DNA of 64,000 nt from Neobacillus sp. FSL H8-0543 (lineage in GTDB: Bacteria; Bacillota; Bacilli; Bacillales; Cytobacillaceae): NCBI RefSeq assembly GCF_038592905.1, contig NZ_CP151943.1:1552501-1616500 (forward strand), read 5' to 3'. Made by a program: the position numbers and the translations under genes. Shown piece after piece: positions 29,086 to 38,619 of this stretch. Each line of letters begins with the position of its first letter. The first letter of the stretch is position 1. The notes beneath the pieces were generated by a model. The model had not been told where the DNA came from. It was given only the letters and a program-made list of their open reading frames with translations, and did no database searches.

Positions 29086-30189
29086 ATGTCACATAAAAAG
29101 TTTCTTGGGGCATTTACCGTCATGGCCTCTGTATTAATCCTGTTTGTTTCGATTATTATTTATACCATTGATCCCTTGTTTTATTTCAGAAAGACAGAAC
29201 TTTATCGACCACAATTTCTCGCGGCGGAACGGTATCAAATGCCCGGACTCCTAAAAACTTTGGAGTATGATACGTTATTTACCGCCACTTCGATGGGGCG
29301 GAATTTCCGCGAAAGCTATGCAAATGAAAAACTAGGCGGAAAAAACTTCAACGCCTCCTTGCCAGCATCTACCGCAAAAGAACAATCGATGGTGGCGGAA
29401 GCGGCATTAAATGATAAACCAAACTTGAAACGGGTCATTTGGGAACTGAATTATTATTCCTTTGCCGGAGATCCAGAATGGGTTACTGGCCCGCCGAGTG
29501 ATTTCCCGACCTACATGTATGATCAATCAAGAATAAATGATATTAAATACTTATTTAATTCTTATTCAGTCGAAACTCTTTATAAAAACCTAATGGCCAA
29601 TAAAAAGGGTGACGAAAGATGGAGAGAAGTTGAAAGTCTTTATAAATTTGGTCAAGTTGCCCCAGTTGAATCGATTGAGCATATTCAAACAAAATTAAAT
29701 GAGGTTCAGCCTCTAAATCAACTGCCAACATTTGAGCAATCATCTGTACTAATGAAGTCATTTAAAGAAAATGTAATATCGCTTGTGGAGGCACATCCAA
29801 ATACAACATTCACCCTGTTCTATGCACCATATCCGATTTATAACCATGTTACTTTTTATAAAAAGCATCCTGATTATATAACTGAGAGGATGAAGTTTAA
29901 AGAAGAAGTATATGAGCTATCACAAAAGTACCCGAATGTTGAGATTTATGATTTTCAGGATATGAAGGAAATTACCTTTAATATTGGAAATTATCAAGGT
30001 GACCTGGTCCATTATTATACCTTTATCAATAACTGGATTATTGATTATATTGCAACGAATAAACCAGTTCAATCAGACAAGGAATATGCGGCAAAACTCG
30101 AGGATTTCAAAGAGCAAATCGCAAACTTTGACATTAATCAACTTGAAAAAGAAAGTACAATCAAAGAGCACTACGCAAAAAAAGACTAA
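29086..30189 (+). CDS. Exported partner of MBOAT acyltransferase, SGNH-like fold suspected
   Basis: About 368 residues, with one N-terminal membrane anchor (MSHKKFLGAFTVMASVLILF...) and an extracellular domain. TLFTATSMGRNF near residue 75 looks like the block I nucleophile Ser of SGNH proteins, and DLVHYYTFINNWIIDY near the end could hold a block V-like His. The start at 29086 is chosen because GAGGAG lies 7-8 bases ahead; the longer frame starts in the MBOAT gene. It is probably co-transcribed with the MBOAT enzyme and may complete transfer of acyl groups outside the cell. Family membership is less sure than for the DHHW protein at 33371. Confidence 0.7.
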   Translation: MSHKKFLGAFTVMASVLILFVSIIIYTIDPLFYFRKTELYRPQFLAAERYQMPGLLKTLEYDTLFTATSMGRNFRESYANEKLGGKNFNASLPASTAKEQSMVAEAALNDKPNLKRVIWELNYYSFAGDPEWVTGPPSDFPTYMYDQSRINDIKYLFNSYSVETLYKNLMANKKGDERWREVESLYKFGQVAPVESIEHIQTKLNEVQPLNQLPTFEQSSVLMKSFKENVISLVEAHPNTTFTLFYAPYPIYNHVTFYKKHPDYITERMKFKEEVYELSQKYPNVEIYDFQDMKEITFNIGNYQGDLVHYYTFINNWIIDYIATNKPVQSDKEYAAKLEDFKEQIANFDINQLEKESTIKEHYAKKD

Positions 30190-30192
30190 ATT

Positions 30193-30233
30193 AAGGGCGA
30201 GAATCCCCAGGTAGGGGATTCTCGCCCTTTTAT
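30193..30233. terminator. Bidirectional terminator
   Basis: AAGGGCGAGAATCCCC and GGGGATTCTCGCCCTT form a 16-bp perfect stem with a 5-base loop and a T tract. It ends the plus-strand acyltransferase pair and the minus-strand galE remnant. Confidence 0.9.
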
Positions 30234-30238
30234 CATCT

Positions 30239-30490
<252 letters not shown>

Positions 30491-30689
30491 TCACCCTCCT
30501 TTACTCTCACAAATGTTATCATAATACTTTTATTATCACCCTGCCAAACACTTTCATTCGAGTATTTACTTGGTAGGGTCAGCTATAAATATGTGAATAT
30601 TTTAACCAACTGAACAAATTATTAATACCCAAGATATTTTGAAAAATTAGTATTAGTTTATATTTTTTTATGAGCTGCACATTTCAACA

Positions 30690-30727
30690 AATATAAAAAC
30701 ACAGAGTCCTACATGACTCTGTGTTTT
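30690..30727 (-). terminator. Terminator overlapping the end of the polymerase gene
   Basis: On the minus strand AAAACACAGAGTC and GACTCTGTGTTTT pair with a 6-base loop and a short T/A tail; the upstream arm is in the last codons of the gene. The 30491-30689 stretch before it shows no gene. Confidence 0.75.
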
Positions 30728-32148
30728 ATATTATTATTTTGATTTAAAACAATGCCGAGAAGAATAAAGTAAAACATCATAAACGTATCGTTTTCTAAAA
30801 TGTTATAAACGGTTCCGCCGACAATAAGTGCAACAAATAGATAGATGAGGAGTGGACTGGAAAATTCTTTACGATTTTTCCAGGTGATTTTTAATAAAAT
30901 ATATCCGATCAGCAAAATAGCAAGCATTCCGAGCACGCCTGTTTCCGCAAGGATTAAGATATACTGATTATCCGAGTAGAAATTAGTTTCAATCCCATAA
31001 TTTTCGTAAATCGGCGAGGAATAGGCAAGGGTTGCTGCGCCTCCAAATGTTCCAAAACCAGTACCAATAATCGGATGATCTTTAAAGATTTCAATTGCCT
31101 TTTTCACATAATAGATACGTCCGCTCGTGTTGCTCTGTCCAATCGTTTCATCAGAAAAGGTATTTTTAAATCTTTTGCCGCCCTCAGATTCAGTCTCACT
31201 CTCTTCCCCTTGTTCTTCATAACTTGTATCCGATAAATAATGACCATAATATTGATCCGCAGCTTGGTTAACCCCATAAAACAGTCCAAAGGAAACCAAT
31301 GAAACTAAGCCAATTGACACAAGGGGCTTCCATTTCCGGTTAAGGACAATGTAAACAAGCAGAAAAACAATGAGTGTTAGTAACGTCCCTCGCGAATACG
31401 TTAGCAGGAACGTTGTCCCAATTAATGATAACCCAGCATAGATGGCATATCGCATTTTCCCATGAACATATTTAAGTAATAAGAGCGAAATAATAAAAGC
31501 GATTAACAGGTACAGCGACAATTCATTCGGTCCTTTTAGCAATCCGTAAACACGGATTCTATTTGTCGGTGATAACCACCACTCCTGCCATTCTTGTGGC
31601 ATCAACATCGTTTTATGCGAGATTTTTTCAATGATCCCCTGCAAGGAAAGAATTACCCCCAAGATAAAGGTCGTAATTGCCATTTTTCGAATCGTATCTA
31701 GCCGAATCTCCATTCGTTTTACTACATAGAAAACTAAATAGAATAGAAAGTATGCCCGTAATTGGAAGATAATTGATTTAATTGATACATCCGTTATTAA
31801 TGCTGAAAGTACACCAATTATCCCAAAGGCAAAAAAGGCCCATTCAAAGGGGTGAAAAGTGAACAGTTTTTTATAATCTCTCCGGTAATCCCAGAAGGTC
31901 CTAATAAGAAGGAGTCCAATAATTGCATCCCCAAGAATTTTAAAACCTGGGTTCATCGTAATTAAAAATGGACGAAGCGGAATAAAAATAACGAGAAATA
32001 TTAACCCGGTTTCTTTTTTATAAAACGAAATAAACGCGATTAATATTGAAATCAGCATGGCTACCATTGTATTTTCCAACATAGTGCCTGCTGCAACTGC
32101 TAGTATTCCTAAGGTTAAAAATGAAAGGTTTCCCTGAAGTAATTTCAT
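30709..32148 (-). CDS. O-antigen ligase/polymerase family membrane protein (Wzy-like)
   Basis: The 479-residue protein has about 11-12 membrane segments and the large extracellular loop typical of the Wzy/WaaL superfamily (about residues 285-365, holding a Glu-rich stretch EEQGEESETESEGG and the DHPIIGTGFGTFGGAA motif). This PIIGTGFGTF motif and YSRGTLLTL are characteristic. In a cluster with a flippase and no ABC transporter, the most direct role is polymerising undecaprenyl-linked repeat units outside the membrane. Ligase activity cannot be excluded. It is one of the last intact genes of the minus-strand operon. Confidence 0.82.
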   Translation of the reverse strand: MKLLQGNLSFLTLGILAVAAGTMLENTMVAMLISILIAFISFYKKETGLIFLVIFIPLRPFLITMNPGFKILGDAIIGLLLIRTFWDYRRDYKKLFTFHPFEWAFFAFGIIGVLSALITDVSIKSIIFQLRAYFLFYLVFYVVKRMEIRLDTIRKMAITTFILGVILSLQGIIEKISHKTMLMPQEWQEWWLSPTNRIRVYGLLKGPNELSLYLLIAFIISLLLLKYVHGKMRYAIYAGLSLIGTTFLLTYSRGTLLTLIVFLLVYIVLNRKWKPLVSIGLVSLVSFGLFYGVNQAADQYYGHYLSDTSYEEQGEESETESEGGKRFKNTFSDETIGQSNTSGRIYYVKKAIEIFKDHPIIGTGFGTFGGAATLAYSSPIYENYGIETNFYSDNQYILILAETGVLGMLAILLIGYILLKITWKNRKEFSSPLLIYLFVALIVGGTVYNILENDTFMMFYFILLGIVLNQNNNIKHRVM

Positions 32149-32172
32149 AACATTGTACCCCTATATCTAAAG

Positions 32173-33231
32173 TTATTGCTTATACAAGCCTGACGTTTCC
32201 TCAATCATTTTCGCAAGAGTAAAGTGTTGATCAAAATATATTCTCCCATACTTCGATAGTTTCTGGACGAGCTCTTGGTCGGTCAAAAGGCTGTTAAGAA
32301 CATTCGCAAGCTCCTCTACATCTCCATACTCAACAAGCAAGCCAGTTTCTCTGTTCTTAATAATCTCTGGGAGGCCACCAACATTCGTCGCCACCACTAC
32401 TCTGCTATAGGAGAGTGCCTCCATGCCCACATAAGATAATGCTTCATTACTTGACGGTATGACCACTATGTCACTGCTTAAATATAGCTTTTCCTTATTT
32501 GAGGAAAAACCTTTAAAATGAACAAAGTTTTTAAGATTAAGCTCGTTTACTAAGGAAACTAACTCAGCCTGCTGTGGACCTTCTCCATATATATGGCATT
32601 CCCATTTATATCCTGGGTTTAATCCCCTTAAAACAGCTAAGCTTTTGAGGAGAAAGACTTGCCCCTTTTCCTCACGAAGCCGGCCTATGACTGAAATAAC
32701 AGGAACTTCCCCTAAACTATTTAGTGGATACGAGACAGCAGGTCCGTTTACACCGTTATAGATCAACTTTAGCTTATTAGCGGAAACACCCTTTTTTTCT
32801 AATTGCTGATACATAAAACGTGAAACGGTTATAACCTTAGTATTGAACGCAGTCATAATTTTATTTATAATTCTAATTCCCTTTCCCATTGGAACATCCA
32901 CATGGTAGGTCCAGAACACTTTACATTTTGCTCCCATTATTTTTGCTAAAATGGCTACGTAATTTTCACGTAAAAATTGGGCATGAACAACATCTACCTG
33001 TTCGGTTAGGACAATTTGTTTTATTTGCTTTGCCGCTTTAAGATCAAAAGGACCATTCATCTTCACCTGAAACATCTTGACCTTGGCATAGACAAAATCA
33101 TCGAGACCGGGTCCCTCTTCCGAGTAAACAAATAAACAATTTTCTGGCCCAACAGACTGAATTAAATCTAAGACGTACTTTTCCGTGCCACCTTTACCAA
33201 CATAGTTTAATAAATAAAGAATTTTTGACAA
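32173..33231 (-). CDS. Glycosyltransferase family 4
   Basis: A 352-residue GT-B fold enzyme. The N-terminal domain begins SKILYLLNYVGKGGTEKYV with the glycine-rich loop; the middle holds VDVVHAQFLRENYVA and TYHVDVPMGKG. The donor domain has VISVIGRLREEKGQVFLL, HFKGFSSNKEKLYLSSDI and the E-x7-E motif in SSNEALSYVGMEALSYSRVV. The substrate is unknown. It lies 24 bp upstream of the polymerase gene in the same transcription unit, so it probably adds one sugar of the repeat unit on the cytoplasmic face. Confidence 0.87.
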   Translation of the reverse strand: MSKILYLLNYVGKGGTEKYVLDLIQSVGPENCLFVYSEEGPGLDDFVYAKVKMFQVKMNGPFDLKAAKQIKQIVLTEQVDVVHAQFLRENYVAILAKIMGAKCKVFWTYHVDVPMGKGIRIINKIMTAFNTKVITVSRFMYQQLEKKGVSANKLKLIYNGVNGPAVSYPLNSLGEVPVISVIGRLREEKGQVFLLKSLAVLRGLNPGYKWECHIYGEGPQQAELVSLVNELNLKNFVHFKGFSSNKEKLYLSSDIVVIPSSNEALSYVGMEALSYSRVVVATNVGGLPEIIKNRETGLLVEYGDVEELANVLNSLLTDQELVQKLSKYGRIYFDQHFTLAKMIEETSGLYKQ

Positions 33232-33370
33232 TAGAAACCCCTCTTATAAATGCAATTATACATCCCTTATTTCCAAACCAACTTTATGGTATCGTTAATC
33301 ACCTGTCTTATCAAGTATTTTCACTACCAACTTAGCATTAGCACTTCCTAATTACCCGAGGTTGAACTCC

Positions 33371-34558
33371 TTAAAATTCGAACATTTGGCCTGTTAAATT
33401 TGAGTCGTTATAAACAAAAAGCACGATGTCTATTTTATTATCTATAATATATTGTGAAACAGTTTTTTCACTATAATGTCTGATGTCCAATATTGATGTT
33501 TTATTGAAATGCTGAGCAATGAATGGTTGAATTGGATTGCCGTATGAATCCTTAAGAACTAAAAGATGTAGGTCATTACCTGTATTTTGGTATTCAAAGT
33601 TAATCTCAGGCAGATCCCATGTAAATAGATGTCCGTAAAATACCTTATCTCTTTCTAAACCTGTCGCATAGATATCGTTAATCGATGTTAAAGTTTCCCC
33701 AGTCATTTGTTTCGCTGTTACTTTTCCTTCCTTAGAATTGAAGACCGGGTTATAATAACAAATCTTTTCTTCTGAAGTATCAATAATGCTGTATAGACGG
33801 AGGTTAAGACTCCCTACGAAGGAAGATTCATTATTACATACTAATGTAAGGTTTTCTTTTTGTACTGGCTTTCCTTTAAATAGCTTCGATTTATCATTCA
33901 TCTCTTGAATGATCTTTTGATAACCCGCAAAAGCTCCTTCAATGTTCCAATGATGGTCAGTTTTAAAATACATCGTTTTTAATTGTGACTGGGAATAGCT
34001 TTCTTTAAAACTTTGATAGAGATCGATACCTTGGATGGTATTTGGCAAATGATTCATAAAATAGTTCCGATTCTCGACACCGATTTGTTCGTTGATGTAT
34101 GTTGGATAGATATCTTCAAGCATATTCATCTTATATGGAGCTGCTGCAAAAAAGACTTCGACCCCAGACGCTTGAATTGGGTCTGCTAACGCTTTTAAGT
34201 TTGCTAAAGAATAATCTATTTCCTTATCCATCTTCGTCGTAGAAGGGGTATATAAAAGCCAATTATCGTTTGTAACGACAATATTATTAATGATTGTCTT
34301 GTTTAGGAATAGTTGTTCCTTTGTGTACGCCAAAATGAGCTTATCTCGACCATATAATTGGTCTGAGAAGTAGGTTTCAAAATCCCTGAAAAATTGTCCT
34401 GATAGAATTGACTGTTTTGTAATGTCAGGGCGCTGGGCAAGGGATCTATTTTCAACAGTTGAAGTTTCACGATCAGGTTCTAGAAAGGTAAAAATCCCAA
34501 CACTAAAAATGATTAATAAACAGGCCAGTACAAACAAAAAATGAATGATTTTTTTCAT
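33371..34558 (-). CDS. DHHW family exported protein, AlgJ/AlgX-like SGNH partner
   Basis: The 395-residue protein has an N-terminal membrane anchor (residues 5-27) and an extracellular SGNH-like domain. The DHHW motif is explicit in KTDHHWNIEGAFAGYQ at about residue 200, and the second motif LVLKDSYGNP near residue 325 matches the Ser block of AlgX/AlgJ acetyltransferases. The N-terminal TVENRSLAQRPD segment is also typical. It starts 20 bp after the MBOAT gene on the same strand, so they form an O-acylation module for the exported polymer. Confidence 0.85.
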   Translation of the reverse strand: MKKIIHFLFVLACLLIIFSVGIFTFLEPDRETSTVENRSLAQRPDITKQSILSGQFFRDFETYFSDQLYGRDKLILAYTKEQLFLNKTIINNIVVTNDNWLLYTPSTTKMDKEIDYSLANLKALADPIQASGVEVFFAAAPYKMNMLEDIYPTYINEQIGVENRNYFMNHLPNTIQGIDLYQSFKESYSQSQLKTMYFKTDHHWNIEGAFAGYQKIIQEMNDKSKLFKGKPVQKENLTLVCNNESSFVGSLNLRLYSIIDTSEEKICYYNPVFNSKEGKVTAKQMTGETLTSINDIYATGLERDKVFYGHLFTWDLPEINFEYQNTGNDLHLLVLKDSYGNPIQPFIAQHFNKTSILDIRHYSEKTVSQYIIDNKIDIVLFVYNDSNLTGQMFEF

Positions 34559-34577
34559 AAGAATCCTTCCTTTATAC

Positions 34578-35999
34578 CTAGAATCGGAAGTAAATAAATG
34601 GATTAAAGGTTGAGTTTACCATATGGACAATATTAATGATCAATAAGAATAAGAAAATTCCGGAGATCATTAGTTGTTTTGAATGGTGTAATACCGCTCC
34701 AGTAATGAGCTTATTTATCTTTTTATTTAGATAGGGAATTACTGGTGTACTGACAATCATCGCAAGAACCAGAACAGCCCCATAGTCGTATAAATAATAA
34801 ATAGCAAGCTTATCATAAAGTGGTTGGTGGTTTGCACCAAACATGGTCCTGATAAAGTCAAAAGAATAGGAAAAATTATCGGCCCTAAAGAACACCCAGC
34901 CAATTAAAAAAATAAGGATGACATATGTATGTCTAATTGGGCTCCATAGTTTTTCTAAAATCTTACCTAGCCAAGCTCTTTCAATCGCAATAATAACTCC
35001 GTAATAGAGGCCCCAAGCAATAAAAGTCCAACTTGCACCGTGCCATAGCCCTGTTAGTCCCCAGACAATAAATAGGTTTCGATAGCTTTTGAATTTTGAA
35101 ACTCTACTCCCCCCCAATGGGATGTAAACATAATCCCGAAACCAAGAACTCAAGGAGATATGCCATCTCCGCCAAAATTCACCGATTGATTTTGAAATGT
35201 ATGGATAGTTAAAGTTCCTGGAAAAATCAAAACCAAACATTTTCCCCAAACCAATCGCCATATCAGAATAACCAGAGAAATCGAAGTAAATTTGCAAAGA
35301 ATAGGCGATAATTCCTATCCAGGCAAGTAAAACACTCATCTCTGAGGCTGGTTTGTTAAAAATAGCGTCAGCAACAAAGCCGACTTGATTAGCAATTAAT
35401 ACTTTTTTTGATAAACCGATAATAAAAATCCTAAGACCTTCTGAGAATTTCTCCAGATTGACAAAACGCTTCCTAATTTGAGCTGCAATCTCATTGTATC
35501 GAATAATTGGTCCTGCAATTAATTGCGGAAAGAGAGCTACATATAAGGCTAAATGAAAAGGGTTTTTTTGAACTTCATCTGGTTGTCGATAAACATCAAT
35601 GACATAAGACATTGATTGGAAAGTGAAGAAGGAAATTCCAATTGGTAATACGACTGGATCAATTTGAATGTTCATTGAAAATAATTCATTAATGTTTTCG
35701 ACCAAGAAATTTATATACTTATAGTAGCCTAAGACGAGAAGATTACTTATGATGGCTACCGTTAGTGTAATCTTTTTTAAATTTTTATGATTACGGAACG
35801 TATGAACAAGATACCCACTTATATAATTTAGAATGATTGAAAAAATCATAATTACAACATATTTAGGCTCGCCCCATGCATAAAAAACCAAACTAAAGCC
35901 TAATAGCAGGTAGTTTTGCAATTCCTTGCGAACTAAAAAATAAGATCCCAGAACGAGCGGTAGGAAGATGAATAAAAAAACCAAATTGCTGAAAACCAA
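34578..35999 (-). CDS. MBOAT family membrane O-acyltransferase (AlgI-like)
   Basis: This 473-residue polytopic protein has the MBOAT marks YFDFSGYSDMAIGLGKMFGF, GEFWRRWHISLSSWFRDYVY, IPLGGSR and the catalytic His in GLWHGASWTFIAWG. The first 120 residues form the usual set of membrane segments. It is the second such enzyme in the window, and its product differs clearly from the one at 27632, so this is not a recent duplication. Role: move an acyl group (often acetyl) across the membrane onto the cluster polymer through the adjacent DHHW protein. Confidence 0.9.
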   Translation of the reverse strand: MVFSNLVFLFIFLPLVLGSYFLVRKELQNYLLLGFSLVFYAWGEPKYVVIMIFSIILNYISGYLVHTFRNHKNLKKITLTVAIISNLLVLGYYKYINFLVENINELFSMNIQIDPVVLPIGISFFTFQSMSYVIDVYRQPDEVQKNPFHLALYVALFPQLIAGPIIRYNEIAAQIRKRFVNLEKFSEGLRIFIIGLSKKVLIANQVGFVADAIFNKPASEMSVLLAWIGIIAYSLQIYFDFSGYSDMAIGLGKMFGFDFSRNFNYPYISKSIGEFWRRWHISLSSWFRDYVYIPLGGSRVSKFKSYRNLFIVWGLTGLWHGASWTFIAWGLYYGVIIAIERAWLGKILEKLWSPIRHTYVILIFLIGWVFFRADNFSYSFDFIRTMFGANHQPLYDKLAIYYLYDYGAVLVLAMIVSTPVIPYLNKKINKLITGAVLHHSKQLMISGIFLFLLIINIVHMVNSTFNPFIYFRF

Positions 36000-36012
36000 G
36001 TTGCTTCCCCTT

Positions 36013-36303
36013 TCAAAGCAAAATTAAAAGCATGGTTATATCTAAAACAGAGTAAATCGTTACTGAAAAACTAGGGATAAACAAGGTGAGCATTTGTTTT
36101 AAATGTCGGGTAAAATCTGTTTTCATTAGTAGGAGCGTTAACTGAACATGTTGACTAATGCGGTAAAATGGTGCTAGATTGCCAATAATGACAGCTGTCC
36201 CCATGAGGACTGTATATAAAATAAGCCATTTTCATCTTTTACAAATATCAACACACTACCAAAGCCCAACAGCTTTAGCAACCGTACAAAGGACTTGAGT
36301 CCT
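36013..36303 (-). pseudogene. Frameshifted fragment of a Wzx-type flippase
   Basis: Two overlapping minus-strand frames together resemble one piece of a polysaccharide flippase. The upstream frame gives LKLLGFGSVLIFVKDENGLF and the other gives TRHLKQMLTLFIPSFSVTIY then SVLDITML. These line up with about residues 150-235 of the intact flippase next door (LLLLFVKSSDDYL; RTHLKPM; LDRFMLG) and with the Wzx pattern P-x-IY-x-LD-TM. A frame change is needed and both ends of the gene are missing. It is read as a remnant of a second flippase, left by replacement or rearrangement. Confidence 0.6.
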
Positions 36304-36304
36304 T

Positions 36305-37771
36305 CTATTTCCTTTTCAAAAACTTCCCCTTCACCTTTGAAGTAAACAAAGTGACGATTTCATCCCTTGTCAGTAGTAAAATGATCAAATACACGCTGAC
36401 GCAGGCAACGATGATTAACACAAATAGTAAAATTGTTCCACTGAAAATAGAGCGAATCGCCAGTGATACAGGAATGAATGAGAGTGAATAGACAAGATAC
36501 TTTAGATTCGTCCAGGATAGTAGACGGATTGGAATCTTAAGAACCCTCTTAATGTAAGTGTACTCACAAGTTATTAGCACCAAATTCGCTATAGCAGTAG
36601 TTAAAATTGCGGTTCCCGCGTTTAGCACACCAAAATAAATGCATAGGGAATTTAATGCTAAATTGGCAAATCCACCAATAAAAATAAATCGTACCAGGAT
36701 AGCTTCTTTTTGCTTTATATAGATAACCTGATTGGAAAGGATTGATTCGAACCCGAGGGTAATCATGTAGAGGGCAAAAATCGCCAACACCGATCCAGCA
36801 TTTATAAATTCCGCTCCCCCATAAATCCTTACACCGAGATCAGAAATCACATAAAGTCCAATAGCAGCAGGGAATAAGATGGACAAATAGATTTTAGTTA
36901 TTTTACCCAGCAAGTCAAGATACTGCTCCTCATTATCACCGCTGCCCACTAAAAACGACAATCTAGGAATCGTCACTTGAATAATACTAAGCATAATCGC
37001 ATTAATCATAGTCGAGATTTGCTGAGCCATTGTATAATAGGCTACTGATGTCTCACTTACAAATTCCCCAAGCATGAAGCGGTCGAGCTGCGTGTAAAGA
37101 ATATTTCCGTTGGAAAAAATAACAACAAGAAACATAGGCTTTAAATGGGTCCGCAACCGAATGTCACTAAAGTCGAATTTCACTCTTCTTTTTACATATA
37201 TGAAGCTAATAATGTTATTTAACACAGTTGTCAGCACTAACAAACCAACAAAAATGAGATAATCATCTGAGCTTTTAACAAACAAGAGTAATAAAGCCAC
37301 ATAAATCATTTTTATTATCATTGTTTTTAGTGTAATAAACCCATATTCCTCAAAGGCCTCATTTACCCACTCGACATAAAAAAGGTTAAAGAAGATATTA
37401 ATCGAGTAAATCAGTAAAATTGGAAAAAGAGCATTATCTCCATAACCGAAATAGGCAACAGCCAGATATATTATAAGGGTAACTATGTTAGTCAGAAGGC
37501 TAAATATAAATAAGTTAGTAAAAAGTTGGGATGCCTTTTTGATATCACTTTTTATTCTACTGACCTCACGCAATCCGTATTGATAAACGCCAAAGGCCGC
37601 AAAAATAAAAAAGTAATTAAAAATCGTTTCGCCATACTTTATGCTTCCGATCGCATGAGAACCTAATGTCCGATAAACGTACGCCCCAATAATCACAGGC
37701 ACGATCAGATTAAAGAAATTTAAAGCAATTTTATAAAAAGCATTTTTAAATAACGATTTTTGCATGAACAA
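36305..37771 (-). CDS. Polysaccharide flippase, Wzx/PST family
   Basis: The 488-residue protein has about 12-14 membrane segments. It begins with LFKNAFYKIALNFFNLIVPV and YRTLGSHAIGSIKYGETIF, and shows the internal LDRFMLGEFVSETSVAYYTM motif of the MOP superfamily. Such proteins flip undecaprenyl-pyrophosphate-linked oligosaccharides; the pneumococcal relative TacF flips choline-decorated teichoic acid units. With the LicD-family gene immediately upstream, a TacF-like job is a reasonable inference here, but sequence alone does not fix the cargo. Confidence 0.88.
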   Translation of the reverse strand: MFMQKSLFKNAFYKIALNFFNLIVPVIIGAYVYRTLGSHAIGSIKYGETIFNYFFIFAAFGVYQYGLREVSRIKSDIKKASQLFTNLFIFSLLTNIVTLIIYLAVAYFGYGDNALFPILLIYSINIFFNLFYVEWVNEAFEEYGFITLKTMIIKMIYVALLLLFVKSSDDYLIFVGLLVLTTVLNNIISFIYVKRRVKFDFSDIRLRTHLKPMFLVVIFSNGNILYTQLDRFMLGEFVSETSVAYYTMAQQISTMINAIMLSIIQVTIPRLSFLVGSGDNEEQYLDLLGKITKIYLSILFPAAIGLYVISDLGVRIYGGAEFINAGSVLAIFALYMITLGFESILSNQVIYIKQKEAILVRFIFIGGFANLALNSLCIYFGVLNAGTAILTTAIANLVLITCEYTYIKRVLKIPIRLLSWTNLKYLVYSLSFIPVSLAIRSIFSGTILLFVLIIVACVSVYLIILLLTRDEIVTLFTSKVKGKFLKRK

Positions 37772-37815
37772 CCCTCAAATCAAAAAGTAAGGGACAGTCC
37801 ACTGGGACAGCCCTT

Positions 37816-38595
37816 TTATATATATTCCTTAACTATTACATCCTTATCAACCACTTCAAGGTTGGTTGGGGATTCACCAGATGACCAACCTTCATCTATT
37901 TGCATGTAAGTTGTCCCGTAGTTATCAATTAAATACTCATCATAATTAACTGGGATTTTATATGTTTCCCCTTTAAATCCATAGTCCATTAACCCTGTAA
38001 AATGGGCTGTCACTTTAGAGGTAAGATAACCTTTGGCAATTTGGTACTTTGGACGATTTTCAAACTCCATTTTTGTACCAATTTCACCGAAGTAACACCA
38101 GACAATGTTTTCGCTTTGTTTCCAATAATAAAATACATCAATATGTAAGCCATTATAATGAAATGCTTGCTCAAAAATCTTTCCATCCATTTCATATTGT
38201 TTATACAGCTTTACACCCTTTTTCTCTAAGATGTTAACCAATTTGTCCTTCTTTTCGTCATCAAAATCAAAGCAGCCAATGTCCAGGTCCTTATCATGCG
38301 CAATAAAGTCCTTTTCCCGAACAGCCCCAAGTAAGGTACCATAATCAAGCCAGAATTCCTCGCCAATTTCGGCAAAGCCTTCCTTCATAAGTTTTAGGAT
38401 GGTTGAACCGTGGAGATGGACACTATTCTTCTGTTTATCGTATTGGACTTTGTCATATTTTCTTTTCATTTTAATTAATACAGGATTACTTTTAGCAACA
38501 CGGTAAAATTTGCTTGCCCGTAATTGTTTAATTAGATTGTCAACAATCATTGCTTCTTTCTCCCTTCTCTCCATGAATGAAAAGCCTCTCCTCAT
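37816..38595 (-). CDS. licD: LicD/fukutin-family phosphotransferase, candidate phosphocholine transferase
   Basis: LicD proteins move phosphocholine from CDP-choline to a sugar of teichoic acid or lipopolysaccharide. This protein (up to 259 residues) has the family core FWLDYGTLLGAVREKDFIAH then DKDLDIG, in which the Gly-Thr-Leu-Leu-Gly loop and the Asp pair form the metal and nucleotide site, followed by NGLHIDVFYYW. It is more diverged than pneumococcal LicD1/LicD2, so another phospho-alcohol donor is possible. Start may be the ATG at 38595, 38574 or 38550; the last two have AGGAGAGG and AAGGGAG sites. It lies between tagA and the flippase gene, so it acts on the precursor before export. 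The lic genes for CDP-choline are at 48200-51724. Confidence 0.72.
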   Translation of the reverse strand: MRRGFSFMERREKEAMIVDNLIKQLRASKFYRVAKSNPVLIKMKRKYDKVQYDKQKNSVHLHGSTILKLMKEGFAEIGEEFWLDYGTLLGAVREKDFIAHDKDLDIGCFDFDDEKKDKLVNILEKKGVKLYKQYEMDGKIFEQAFHYNGLHIDVFYYWKQSENIVWCYFGEIGTKMEFENRPKYQIAKGYLTSKVTAHFTGLMDYGFKGETYKIPVNYDEYLIDNYGTTYMQIDEGWSSGESPTNLEVVDKDVIVKEYI

Positions 38596-38619
38596 ATATG
38601 CTGAGAAAAGGCAATATGG

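Noticed and set aside
37772..37815. Hairpin with GGGACAG elements between flippase and licD
   Set aside because: Pairing is imperfect and no proper T run follows, so a terminator inside the operon is not supported.
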